The position numbers and the translations under genes were made by a program. Below, piece after piece: positions 54,451 to 64,000 of a stretch of DNA of 64,000 nt. This DNA comes from Kytococcus schroeteri (lineage in GTDB: Bacteria; Actinomycetota; Actinomycetes; Actinomycetales; Dermatophilaceae), in NCBI RefSeq assembly GCF_042433515.1, contig NZ_JBHLVH010000013.1, positions 186,001-250,000 on the forward strand, written 5' to 3'. The notes beneath the pieces were generated by a model. It did not search any database. It was not told where the DNA came from and saw nothing but the letters and a program-made list of their open reading frames with translations. Positions within the stretch are counted from its first letter, which is position 1; every line of letters begins with the position of its first letter.

Positions 54451-57400
54451 GGGGCCCGAGCAGCCCGGTGGCCCCCGTCGCGGTGCGCCGGGACGGGGCC
54501 GTGGTGACGCCGGTGGCGCCGGCGCAGGTCGTGGTCGGGGTCGTGGTCGGGGCCGCGGCCGTGGTGGTCGTGGGGGAGGACGCGGACCCCGCGGTGGGGC
54601 CCGCGCTCCGCGGGGTCCGCGCCCGCTGACCCCCGAGCAGGTCGAGGCCCGCCGCGCCTCGGTACCGGAGCTCACCTGGCCCGACCTGCCAGTCGTCGAC
54701 CGCAAGGACGACCTGGCGGCCGCCATCCGCGACCACCAGGTGGTCGTGGTGGCCGGCGAGACCGGATCGGGCAAGACCACTCAGCTGCCCAAGATCTGTC
54801 TGGAGCTCGGGCGCGGCGTCACCGGCATGATCGGCCACACCCAGCCCCGCCGCATCGCGGCCCGCTCCGTGGCCGACCGCATCGCCCACGAGCTGGGCGT
54901 CGAGCTCGAGGACCCCACCGGCCCGGTCGGCTACCAGGTGCGCTTCACCGACATGACCAGCCCGCAGACGCTGGTCAAGGTGATGACCGACGGCATCCTG
55001 CTCAACCAGATGCAGTTCGACCGGCAGCTGCGCGCCTACGACACGCTCATCATCGACGAGGCGCACGAGCGCAGCCTCACCATCGACTTCATCCTCGGCT
55101 ACCTGCACCAGCTGCTGCCCCAGCGGCCGGACCTCAAGGTGATCATCACCTCGGCCACCATCGACCCGCAGCGCTTCGCCGACCACTTCGCCGACGCCGT
55201 GGGCGGCCCGGTGCCGGTGGTGGAGGTCTCCGGGCGCACCTACCCGGTGGAGGTGCGCTACCGCCCGCTGAGCACCCTGGACGCCTCCAACCCGCACGCC
55301 CTGGAGGACCCCGAGGGCTACGACGAGAGCACCTACTCCGAGGAGGAGATCGACCAGGTCACCGGCATCGCCGAGGCGGTGCAGGAGCTCTGGACCGAGG
55401 ACGTGCCCGCCGACGACCCACGCCCGCAGGACCGCGACATCCTCGTGTTCTGCTCCGGCGAGCGGGAGATCCGCGACGCCGTGGACGGCCTCGAGGGGCT
55501 CAAGCTGCCGGGCACAGAGATCGTGCCGCTCTACGGTCGCCTCTCGGCCGCCGAGCAGCAGCGCGTCTTCGCGCCCCACACGAAGCGCCGCGTGGTGCTG
55601 GCCACCAACGTGGCCGAGACCTCGCTCACCGTGCCCGGCATCCGGTACGTCGTGGACACCGGCACGGCGCGCATCAGCCGGTACTCCCAGCGGCTCAAGG
55701 TGCAGCGCCTGCCCATCGAGAAGATCTCCCAGGCCTCGGCCAACCAGCGTGCGGGCCGCTCCGGACGCGTGAGCGCGGGCATCTGCATCCGCCTGTACTC
55801 CCAGGAGGATTTCGAGGCGCGCCCGCAGTTCACCGACCCGGAGATCCAGCGCACCTCGCTGGCCAGCGTCATCCTGCAGATGGCGCACCTGGGGCTGGGC
55901 GACGTGCAGCGCTTCGCCTTCGTGGACCCGCCGGACTCCCGGCTGGTCACCGACGGCCTGCGCCTGCTCCACGAGCTGGGGGCCGTGACCCGGCAGACCG
56001 CCTCCTCCGGCGGTGTCGTGCGCCTCACCGAGGAGGGGCGCCAGCTGGCGTCCATCCCGGCCGACCCGCGCCTGGCCCGGATGCTGCTCGAGGCCCACCG
56101 CCGTGGGGCGCTGGCCGAGGTGCTCGTCATCGTGGCCGGGCTGAGTATCCAGGACCCGCGGGAGCGTCCGGCCGAGAAGCGCGAGCGCGCCGACCAGCTG
56201 CACGCCCGGTTCAAGGACGAGAACTCCGACTTCGTGGCCCTGCTCAACCTGTGGGCCTACGTGCGCGAGCGCAAGGGCACGCTGTCGGGCTCGGCCTTCC
56301 GCCGCCTGTGCCACGCGGAGTTCCTGCACTACCTGCGGCTGCGCGAGTGGGTGGACGTGCACCATCAGCTGCGCAGCGTGGTGAAGGGCCTGGGCTGGGC
56401 GGACTCGTCGGTGGGCGTGGAGTCCGACCGCGCCCGGCAGCGCGACGAGGGCTTCGCGCCGGTGGACCCGGCCAAGGCCGAGGTGGTGCACCGCAGCCTG
56501 CTGCCCGGCCTGCTCAGCCAGGTGGGCCTGCGCGACCGGGAGGCCCGGGACTACCTGGGCGCCCGGGGGGCGCACTTCTCCATCCAGCCCGGCTCGGGGC
56601 TCTTCCGCACCCGTCCGGACTGGATCGTCTCGGCCGAGCTGGTGGAGACCACCAGGCTGTGGGCGCGCACCAATGCCACGGTGGACCCGGCGTGGGTGGA
56701 GGAGGCCGCCGCGCACCTGGTGAAGCGGCAGTACTCCGAGCCGCGGTGGTCCTCCAAGCGGGGCTCGGCCGTGGCCGACGAGCGGGTGACCCTGCTGGGC
56801 ATCCCGCTGGTGGCCGGGCGGCAAGTGGGCCTGGCGAGGGTCGACCCGGCGCTGGCGCGCGAGCTCTTCATCCGCCACGCCCTGGTGGAAGGGGACTGGC
56901 ACACCGGCCACGCCTTCTGGGGCCACAACAAGAAGGTCCTCGCCGAGATCGAGCAGCTCGAGGCGCGCTCCCGCCGCCGCGACCTGCTCGACGACGAGGC
57001 GCTCTTCGGCTTCTACGACGAGCGGCTGCCCGCCGAGGTCGTCTCCGGGGTGCACTTCGACAGCTGGTGGAAGACCGCCCGCCGCGAGGACCCGGCCCTG
57101 CTGGACCTGTCGGTGGAGGAGGTGACCGGTGAGGACCCCACCGCCGTGGACCTGGCCGACTTCCCGGCCACCTGGCAGCAGGGCGACCTGGAGCTGCCCC
57201 TGACCTACCAGTTCGAGCCCGGCACCGAGGCAGACGGTGTGACCGTCCACCTGACGTTGAGCCAGCTCAACCGGGTGCGCGACGAGGGCTTCGACTGGCA
57301 GGTCCCGGGCCTGCGCGAGGAGCTGGCGGTGGCGCTCCTGCGCTCCCTGCCCAAGGCAGTGCGCCGCTCGTTCGTGCCCGCCCCGGACCACGCCGCGGCC

Positions 57401-58696
57401 GCCCTGGGTGACCTTCGAGCAGAGCTCGAGGGTGACGAGCGGGCCGCGGCCACGCAGCCGGTGCGGGGGAGTGGCAGCTTCCCGGCCGCCCTGGCGCGGG
57501 CGCTCACCCGGCGCACCGGTACGCCGCTGGACCCGGCTGACTTCGACGCCTCCACCGTGCCGGCGCACCTGCGCATGACCTTCCGCGTGGTCGAGGACAC
57601 CGCGCCGGGCAAGACCGGTACGGGCGGCGGACCCGGGAAGCCGGGGCCGAAGGGGTCCGGCCCCCAGCGCGGGGGCAAGGGCGGCCCGCGCCGCCGCGGC
57701 AGGGGGCCGAAGGTCCTCGGCGAGGGCACCGACCTCACCGCCCTGCAGGCCCAGCTGGCCGGGTCGCTGCAGCAGGCCGTCTCCGGCGCCGCCGCCGGGC
57801 TCACCGCATCGGGCCTGACGAGCTGGAGCATCGGCGAGCTGCCCGACCACTTCGACGACGGCGCCGTGCAGGGCTGGCCGGCCCTCGTGGACGAGGGCAC
57901 CACCGCCGGGGTGCAGGTCTTCGCCGACCCGCGGCAGGCCGCGCACGAGCACGCACTGGGCCTGCGCCGCCTCGTGCTGGCCGGGTTCACCCCGCCGTGG
58001 AACCGCATCCTGCGCAGCGTCGACAACCAGACCAAGCTGGCTCTGGGCGCCGCCCCGCACGGGTCCACCCAGGCGGTGCTCGACGACGCACTGGCCGCCG
58101 CCGTGGACTCGGTCATCGCCGAGCGCCTGGCCACCGCCGGCACGGTGCGCGACGAGGCCGCCTTCGCCGAGCTGCTGGCCACCGCAAAGCAGCAGGCCGC
58201 CCCCCGCATCCTGGAGATGGTGGCGGCGGCCGGGCCCGTCATCGCCGCCGTCCCCGCGGTGCAGCGCGCCGTGGAGGGCATGACTGCGCCCCGGCTGGCC
58301 CCGCTGGCCGCGGACCTCACCGCTCAGCTCAAGGGTCTGGTGCACCCGGGCTTCCTCACCGAGGCCGGGTACGCCCAGGTGCGTCACCTGCCCCGCTACC
58401 TGCGGGCGATGGAGGTGCGCGCCACCAAGGCGCCCACCGACCTCGCCCGCGACGCCGACCGACAGGCCGTGGTGGACACCGTGGAGCGCGAGCGGCGCGA
58501 CCTGTTGGCCGGGCTGGACGCCATCGAGCGCCTGCGACCCGACGTGCGGGCCCTGCGGTGGATGACCGAGGAACTGCGCGTCAGCCTGTTCGCCCAGCAG
58601 CTGGGCACCGCGCACGCGGTGAGCGAGAAGCGCATCTACGCGGCCATGGACGCCGTGGAGGTGGCGCTGGAACAGAGCCGCGGCCAGCGGCGTTGA
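54443..58696 (+). CDS. hrpA: ATP-dependent RNA helicase HrpA with RG-rich N-terminal tail
   Basis: A 1417-residue DEAH-box RNA helicase. Walker A GETGSGKTT (105-113), DEAH (205-208, IIDEAHERS), SATI (motif III) and the QRAGRSGRVSAGICIRLYS motif VI are all present. A helicase-associated domain and the long HrpA-specific C-terminal DUF3418 region follow. E. coli HrpA helps rescue stalled ribosomes on mRNA. Residues 18-60 are an unusual run of RG and RGG (GRGRGRGRGRGGRGGG), a likely RNA-binding tail. Another basic Gly/Lys/Arg insert lies at about 1055-1090. ATG 54443 overlaps the mnhG end by 8 bases without a clear binding site. Confidence 0.95.
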   Translation: MAEGPEQPGGPRRGAPGRGRGDAGGAGAGRGRGRGRGRGRGGRGGGRGPRGGARAPRGPRPLTPEQVEARRASVPELTWPDLPVVDRKDDLAAAIRDHQVVVVAGETGSGKTTQLPKICLELGRGVTGMIGHTQPRRIAARSVADRIAHELGVELEDPTGPVGYQVRFTDMTSPQTLVKVMTDGILLNQMQFDRQLRAYDTLIIDEAHERSLTIDFILGYLHQLLPQRPDLKVIITSATIDPQRFADHFADAVGGPVPVVEVSGRTYPVEVRYRPLSTLDASNPHALEDPEGYDESTYSEEEIDQVTGIAEAVQELWTEDVPADDPRPQDRDILVFCSGEREIRDAVDGLEGLKLPGTEIVPLYGRLSAAEQQRVFAPHTKRRVVLATNVAETSLTVPGIRYVVDTGTARISRYSQRLKVQRLPIEKISQASANQRAGRSGRVSAGICIRLYSQEDFEARPQFTDPEIQRTSLASVILQMAHLGLGDVQRFAFVDPPDSRLVTDGLRLLHELGAVTRQTASSGGVVRLTEEGRQLASIPADPRLARMLLEAHRRGALAEVLVIVAGLSIQDPRERPAEKRERADQLHARFKDENSDFVALLNLWAYVRERKGTLSGSAFRRLCHAEFLHYLRLREWVDVHHQLRSVVKGLGWADSSVGVESDRARQRDEGFAPVDPAKAEVVHRSLLPGLLSQVGLRDREARDYLGARGAHFSIQPGSGLFRTRPDWIVSAELVETTRLWARTNATVDPAWVEEAAAHLVKRQYSEPRWSSKRGSAVADERVTLLGIPLVAGRQVGLARVDPALARELFIRHALVEGDWHTGHAFWGHNKKVLAEIEQLEARSRRRDLLDDEALFGFYDERLPAEVVSGVHFDSWWKTARREDPALLDLSVEEVTGEDPTAVDLADFPATWQQGDLELPLTYQFEPGTEADGVTVHLTLSQLNRVRDEGFDWQVPGLREELAVALLRSLPKAVRRSFVPAPDHAAAALGDLRAELEGDERAAATQPVRGSGSFPAALARALTRRTGTPLDPADFDASTVPAHLRMTFRVVEDTAPGKTGTGGGPGKPGPKGSGPQRGGKGGPRRRGRGPKVLGEGTDLTALQAQLAGSLQQAVSGAAAGLTASGLTSWSIGELPDHFDDGAVQGWPALVDEGTTAGVQVFADPRQAAHEHALGLRRLVLAGFTPPWNRILRSVDNQTKLALGAAPHGSTQAVLDDALAAAVDSVIAERLATAGTVRDEAAFAELLATAKQQAAPRILEMVAAAGPVIAAVPAVQRAVEGMTAPRLAPLAADLTAQLKGLVHPGFLTEAGYAQVRHLPRYLRAMEVRATKAPTDLARDADRQAVVDTVERERRDLLAGLDAIERLRPDVRALRWMTEELRVSLFAQQLGTAHAVSEKRIYAAMDAVEVALEQSRGQRR

Positions 58697-58781
58697 CCCC
58701 ACACGGCCCCGGTGACCCCCCGGGGCCCGCGAGCCCCGCCGCGACGGCGGCCGCAGGACCACGGACCCAGGGAGGCCCCGC

Positions 58782-59855
58782 GTGCAGGACCCCACCGCAC
58801 TGTTCCGGATCGAGGACCCCACCGACATCGACCCGCGCTCGGTGCGCACCGACGTGATGTGGCTGGCCACCGGGGGACTGGTGGACGCCGGGGACGTGGA
58901 GAAGAACGCCGTGGCCCACGTGCTGGCCACCATGGAGTCGCGCGTGGTGGCCACCTTCGACGTGGACGCCCTGCTGGACTACCGGGCGCGCCGCCCGCTG
59001 CTGACCTTCCAGCGCGACCGGTACATCTCGGTGGCGGCGCCCACGCTCGTGGTGCACCGGGTGACCGACCCGGCCGGCCGGCACTTCCTGCTGGTCAACG
59101 GCCCCGAGCCGGACTACCAGTGGGAGCGCTTCATCGCCGCGCTGCAGGTGCTGGCCCGCGAGTTCGGCGTGCGCACCCTGGTCTCGGCCCACGGCGCGCC
59201 GATGCAGGTGCCCCACACCCGCCCCACGGGCCTGACCGCCTACGCCTCGGACGAGCGCCTCATCGCCGACCACGCGTCGGTCTTCGGCACCATGCAGGTG
59301 CCCGGCAGCGTGGACGGCCTGGCCCACCTGCGCTTCGGTGAGGAGGGCTTCGACACCATCGGTTTCGCGGTGCACGTGCCGGGCTACCTGGCCGACCGGG
59401 AGATGCTCGACGGCACCGTGGCGGCGCTGCACGCGCTCTCGGAGTCCACCGGCATCCAGGTACCGATGGACGGCCTGGAGGAGCGCGCGGCGGTGAACCG
59501 ACGTGAACTCGACGAGCTGGTGGAGCAGAACCCCGAGGCGCTCGAGGTGGTGCGCACCATGGAGCAGCAGTTCGACGAGTTCATGGGCTCCCAGCAGCGT
59601 CGCAGCCTCACCGCGCACGACGTGGCCAAGCTGCCCAGCCCGGACGAGATCGCCTCGGACCTCGAGGAGTGGCTGGCCTCCGGCGCCACGATGAAGGACG
59701 CCCCCAACGAGCCCGGCGACGACGAGCCCACCGACAAGGGGGCATCCGACCGCGGCCCCCGCGCCGACGACGCCCGCGGCGAGGGCGACCCGGAGGAGCC
59801 CGACGGCGACGAGGGTCACCCCCCGAGCGCCGGCGGTTCCACCTCGTGGCGCTGA
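58782..59855 (+). CDS. PAC2 family protein
   Basis: A 357-residue soluble protein of the PAC2 (proteasome assembly chaperone 2-like) family, identified by WLATGGLVDAGDVEKNAVAH, VVATFDVDALLDYRARRP, LLVNGPEPDYQWERF and the conserved GFAVHVPGYLA stretch. The last 70 residues are acidic and probably disordered. Actinobacterial PAC2 proteins have no proven function, and no proteasome genes are in the window. GTG 58782 has GGGAGG at 58770-58775. It lies between hrpA and the EcsC-like gene, all in the same direction. Confidence 0.88.
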   Translation: MQDPTALFRIEDPTDIDPRSVRTDVMWLATGGLVDAGDVEKNAVAHVLATMESRVVATFDVDALLDYRARRPLLTFQRDRYISVAAPTLVVHRVTDPAGRHFLLVNGPEPDYQWERFIAALQVLAREFGVRTLVSAHGAPMQVPHTRPTGLTAYASDERLIADHASVFGTMQVPGSVDGLAHLRFGEEGFDTIGFAVHVPGYLADREMLDGTVAALHALSESTGIQVPMDGLEERAAVNRRELDELVEQNPEALEVVRTMEQQFDEFMGSQQRRSLTAHDVAKLPSPDEIASDLEEWLASGATMKDAPNEPGDDEPTDKGASDRGPRADDARGEGDPEEPDGDEGHPPSAGGSTSWR

Positions 59856-59908
59856 CCCGTCGGCTAGATTCGAGCACCGGACCGCCGTCCCCCACCTCAG
59901 GAGGAGCC

Positions 59909-60628
59909 ATGGGACTTTTCTCGCGCCAGAGCAGCAAGGACAAGGAGATGGAGCGACGCGCTTCCGCGGCCGCCCGGACCGAGGACCCCGGCATGGTGGA
60001 CAAGGCCGCCAACGCTCTGGCCGACCGCCTGCTGAAGGTGGGCATCGACGGCGTGGGACCGGTGGAGGGCGCCCAGAAGGTGGCCGAGAAGGCGCTCGTG
60101 GCCGCCGGCGGCGACCGCGCGAAGGCCGAGAAGATCATCGCCTCCTCGCACTTCAAGAAGATCGCCGGTGGTGGTTTCGTCACCGGTCTCGGTGGCCTCA
60201 TCACGATGCCGGTGGCGCTGCCGGCCAACGTGGTGGAGTTCTACCTGCTCACCACCCGGGCGGTGGCGGCCATCGCGCACCTGCGCGGCCACGACGTGCA
60301 GCAGCCCGAGCTGCGCTCGGCGGTGCTGCTCACCCTGGTGGGCGCCGACGCCCGCGACATCCTGACCTCCGCCGGCATCCCCGGCACCCTGGTCTCCGGT
60401 GGCCGCCTGGCCTCGCTGGCCAGCCGCCAGCTGCCGGCCCCGGTGCTCATGGTGGTCAACAAGGCCGTGGGCTTCCGCCTGCTCGCGCAGACCGGCGAGA
60501 AGGTGCTGGCCCGCCTGGGCAAGGCGATCCCGCTGGCCGGCGGCGTCATCGGTGCCGGGCTGGACGTGTACATGTTCAACCGCATCATCGACCACGCGCG
60601 CGAGGAGTTCCCGCAGCAGGGCGCCTGA
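59909..60628 (+). CDS. EcsC family protein
   Basis: A 239-residue EcsC-domain protein. The N-terminus is charged and helical. Two amphipathic or hydrophobic hairpins follow, around ITMPVALPANVVEFYLLTTR and IPLAGGVIGAGLDVYMFNRI. EcsC-type proteins are thought to associate with membranes; in Bacillus the name comes from the ecsABC operon. Here no ABC transporter genes are adjacent. ATG 59909 follows GGAGGAG. A strong hairpin ends the transcript. Confidence 0.82.
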   Translation: MGLFSRQSSKDKEMERRASAAARTEDPGMVDKAANALADRLLKVGIDGVGPVEGAQKVAEKALVAAGGDRAKAEKIIASSHFKKIAGGGFVTGLGGLITMPVALPANVVEFYLLTTRAVAAIAHLRGHDVQQPELRSAVLLTLVGADARDILTSAGIPGTLVSGGRLASLASRQLPAPVLMVVNKAVGFRLLAQTGEKVLARLGKAIPLAGGVIGAGLDVYMFNRIIDHAREEFPQQGA

Positions 60629-60663
60629 GGAGGGCCTCGGGCAGGCTCTGCTCGTCCACAGCC

Positions 60664-60701
60664 CCGGCCCCGGACCCGTCCCCGAGCGGGTCCGGGGCCG
60701 G
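60664..60701 (+). terminator. 15-bp hairpin after the EcsC-like gene
   Basis: CCGGCCCCGGACCCG (60664-60678) pairs perfectly with 60687-60701 around an 8-base loop, 36 bases past the stop. No T run follows. Confidence 0.6.
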
Positions 60702-60713
60702 TGGCATGGGGGC

Positions 60714-61820
60714 ATGACGACGATCCCCAGAGTCCGAGACCTGCCCGACCTGCTCACCGTGGTGCCGCTGCTGGCCGGCTTCACCCCCACCGACGCGGTG
60801 GTGCTGGTGTGCCCGACCCCCACCGGCAGGGTGGCACTGCAACGCATCGCCCTGCCGCCGCGCGAGGCGTGGGGCGACCCCGCCGCCGACGCCGAGGACC
60901 TCGTGGCCCTGGTGCTGCCGGCCCTCGTGCGCGCCGGTCTCGACCGACTCACCGTCATCGGCTACCTGTCGGACCCGATGGACGAGGAGTACGTCGGGGG
61001 ACTGGTGGCACGGGCGGAGGACTGGTTCCTCGAGGCCGGCGTGGACGTGCTGGGCGCGGCCCTGGTTTGCGAGGGCTCCTGGTGGCGGCCGGAGTGCCCC
61101 TGCGACGACCCGTTCTGCGGGGAGCCGCGCCCCGTGCCCAGCCTCCACGAGTCCGCCGCGGCCACCGCGCTCATCGCCGACGGGGCGATGGTGCACGCCT
61201 CGGCCGAGGAGCTGCTGCTGCCCTGGGTGCAGTCCGAGGAGGACGAGCTCACCCCCGAGGCGCTCCACGCGGCCCGCGAGCGGTGGGCCGGCCGCAAGGG
61301 ACGGGCCCGGCTGCGGCGCGAGGCGCTGGCGCAGTGGGCCCGGTTGGTGGGGGAGGAGGGGGCCGAGCTCACCGACGAGGAGGTGGCGGCGGCCCTGTGG
61401 GCGGTGCGGCAGGTGGACGTGCGCGACGCCCTGGTGGCCTGGCTGACGCCCGGGGACGTGCCCCGTGACGTGCTCGACGCCTCCGCCTGGGCCGCGGTGG
61501 AGAAGGCCCTCGGGGACCCCGCCGAGCACCACCACCCGATGCGGTGGACCGCGTGGCCGCTCACGGGGAACCTGCGCCGGCTGGCCACCCGGGTGCCCTC
61601 CACCTGTGCGGGGCCGCTGCTGTGCACGGCCGGGCTGTGGGCGTGGTGGAACGGGGACGGGGTGGTGGCCCGCTTCCTGCTGGAGCGGGCGCTGGACGCC
61701 GAGCCGGGGCACACGCTGGCGGGGCTTCTGCTGCGGCTGGTGCACCACGGCATCCCCCTGGACGGGGGTGTCGCGGCCTGTCCCGCGGGGCCCGGTGCGG
61801 CGCGGGTCGCCGGGCTCTAG
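60714..61820 (+). CDS. DUF4192 domain protein
   Basis: A 368-residue soluble protein of the actinobacterial DUF4192 family. Recognisable parts are DLLTVVPLLAGFTPTDAVVL at the start, VIGYLSDPM, CEGSWWRPECPCDDPFCGEP (a Cys-rich loop that may bind metal) and the C-terminal LLCTAGLWAWWNGDGVVARF. The family often lies near sigA, as here, but its function is unknown. ATG 60714 is 13 bases after the previous hairpin and has GGTGGCATGGGGG upstream, a weak binding site. Confidence 0.85.
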   Translation: MTTIPRVRDLPDLLTVVPLLAGFTPTDAVVLVCPTPTGRVALQRIALPPREAWGDPAADAEDLVALVLPALVRAGLDRLTVIGYLSDPMDEEYVGGLVARAEDWFLEAGVDVLGAALVCEGSWWRPECPCDDPFCGEPRPVPSLHESAAATALIADGAMVHASAEELLLPWVQSEEDELTPEALHAARERWAGRKGRARLRREALAQWARLVGEEGAELTDEEVAAALWAVRQVDVRDALVAWLTPGDVPRDVLDASAWAAVEKALGDPAEHHHPMRWTAWPLTGNLRRLATRVPSTCAGPLLCTAGLWAWWNGDGVVARFLLERALDAEPGHTLAGLLLRLVHHGIPLDGGVAACPAGPGAARVAGL

Positions 61821-61858
61821 GCTGGGGCCCACTCACCCACCCACAGGAGGCCCAGAGC

Positions 61859-62269
61859 ATGGCAGTCATCGTTGGTTACATCGCCTCGGACGAGGGGCGT
61901 GCGGCGCTCCGCTTCGGCGTCGACGAGGCGATCCGCCGCTCGGAGCCCCTGCAGGTGGTGCACTCCGCGCGCACCGGCAAGGGCAGCGGTGCGGACTCCA
62001 CCCGTGCGTTCGTCCGCGAGCTGGAGAACGCCGAGTCCGCCCTGGCCGAGGCGGGGGTGCCGCTGGAGCGCCTGGACTTCGACCGTGGCAACGACCCCGC
62101 GGAGGACCTCGTCGAGGTGGCCGAGCAGGCCGAGACCAACGGCAAGCCGGCCGTCATCGTCATCGGGCTGCGTCGTCGCACGCCGGTGGGCAAGCTGCTG
62201 CTGGGCTCCAACGCCCAGCGCATCCTGCTCGAGGCGCCGTGCCCCGTCATCGCGGTGAAGGCCGTCTGA
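61859..62269 (+). CDS. Universal stress protein (UspA family)
   Basis: A 136-residue single Usp domain: VIVGYIASDEGRAALRFGVD at the start and VIVIGLRRRTPVGKLLLGSN at the nucleotide site, where a G-x2-G-x9-GS/T pattern is expected. Here the stretch is GLRRRTPVGKLLLGS, consistent with ATP binding though slightly varied. It ends APCPVIAVKA as usual. ATG 61859 follows ACAGGAGG. A strong intrinsic terminator separates it from sigA. Confidence 0.88.
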   Translation: MAVIVGYIASDEGRAALRFGVDEAIRRSEPLQVVHSARTGKGSGADSTRAFVRELENAESALAEAGVPLERLDFDRGNDPAEDLVEVAEQAETNGKPAVIVIGLRRRTPVGKLLLGSNAQRILLEAPCPVIAVKAV

Positions 62270-62317
62270 GCCGGCCCACGTGACGTCGCCGGGAGGGCCC
62301 CGTGGCCGCCCCCGGGG

Positions 62318-62351
62318 CCACCCCGCGCGACAGGGCGCGGGGTGGTTTTTT
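62318..62351 (+). terminator. Intrinsic terminator before rpoD
   Basis: CCACCCCGCGC (62318-62328) pairs with 62335-62345 around a 6-base loop and is followed directly by six T (62346-62351). It is the only textbook Rho-independent terminator in the window. Confidence 0.9.
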
Positions 62352-62356
62352 ATAAT
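62351..62356 (+). promoter_or_regulatory. Consensus -10 (TATAAT) for rpoD
   Basis: TATAAT begins on the last T of the terminator run. The region where a -35 should lie falls in the terminator hairpin and shows no TTGAC-like sequence. Expected start is near 62363, giving a leader of about 170 bases (62363-62532) in which no gene or clear structure is seen. Confidence 0.5.
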
Positions 62357-62532
62357 GGGGGTGTTCCATCAGGCCGCGAGGCCGATCCGCTCACCGGTGG
62401 TCGCACCACGTCGCCGGTCCGTCGGTCTCCTCGGGTCGCCGGACGGTCGCCCACTCGGGGCGGTCCGTGAATCCCCATGATCTCGTGCCCGGTGGTTCGC
62501 CGTGCCCGTGTCACCAGGAAGGACCCTGCTCC

Positions 62533-64000
<1,468 letters not shown>

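Noticed and set aside
54284..58954. A 1556-codon open frame antisense to hrpA
   Set aside because: Same shadow effect; hrpA on the plus strand has all helicase motifs.

Overview
The window is 64 kb of very GC-rich DNA with densely packed genes, many of them overlapping by 4 bases (GTGA or ATGA). Codon choice, a LexA gene divergent from a LysM gene, NrdR with a B12-dependent ribonucleotide reductase, and a lysine-rich N-terminus on the principal sigma factor all point to an actinobacterium. Order Micrococcales is the most likely placement (Dermatophilaceae or Kytococcaceae-like); the family is a guess. A 181-base run of N shows that this is a draft or scaffolded assembly.

Layout. 1-16 kb: the end of comEC, a LysR regulator divergent from a class V aminotransferase, a patatin-like lipase coupled to a sirtuin, the lexA/LysM SOS pair, an anchored cutinase with a DUF2993 protein, nrdR-nrdJ, and a frameshifted DUF222/HNH gene. 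16-26 kb: small membrane proteins, an orphan histidine kinase, a quinone-type oxidoreductase, a PLD-helicase-DUF3427 protein visibly richer in A/T than its neighbours, and an atypical Nramp transporter. 26-33 kb: a choline-to-glycine-betaine operon (betB-betA-betT) flanked on both sides by paralogous TetR regulators. 33-38 kb: a SAM riboswitch, a ten-codon leader ORF and the metN-metI-metQ-metQ methionine uptake operon. 38-43 kb: small membrane proteins, a palindromic repeat family around the assembly gap, a second frameshifted gene and serine dehydratase. 44-64 kb: a lipoprotein, a fatty acyl-CoA ligase, a DUF445 protein, a complete Mrp (mnh) cation/proton antiporter operon, an HrpA helicase, PAC2, EcsC, DUF4192 and universal stress proteins, and the start of rpoD/sigA.

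How the genes work together. Two stress modules stand out: osmoprotection (choline uptake and oxidation to betaine) and Na+/H+ exchange by Mrp, both suited to salty or drying habitats. Nucleotide and DNA-damage functions cluster at the left (LexA, putative division inhibitor, NrdR, NrdJ). The sulfur module is wired through a SAM riboswitch.

Points most worth a second look are: the SAM aptamer whose closing stem overlaps the ribosome binding site of a Cys/Met leader ORF; the duplicated TetR pair and its tandem operator at betB; the palindromic repeat family at the gap; two frameshifts that each lack one GC unit in a GCGCGC tract; the helicase island; and three paralogues of a small two-cysteine membrane protein. 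No rRNA, tRNA, CRISPR array, insertion sequence or phage gene was found.
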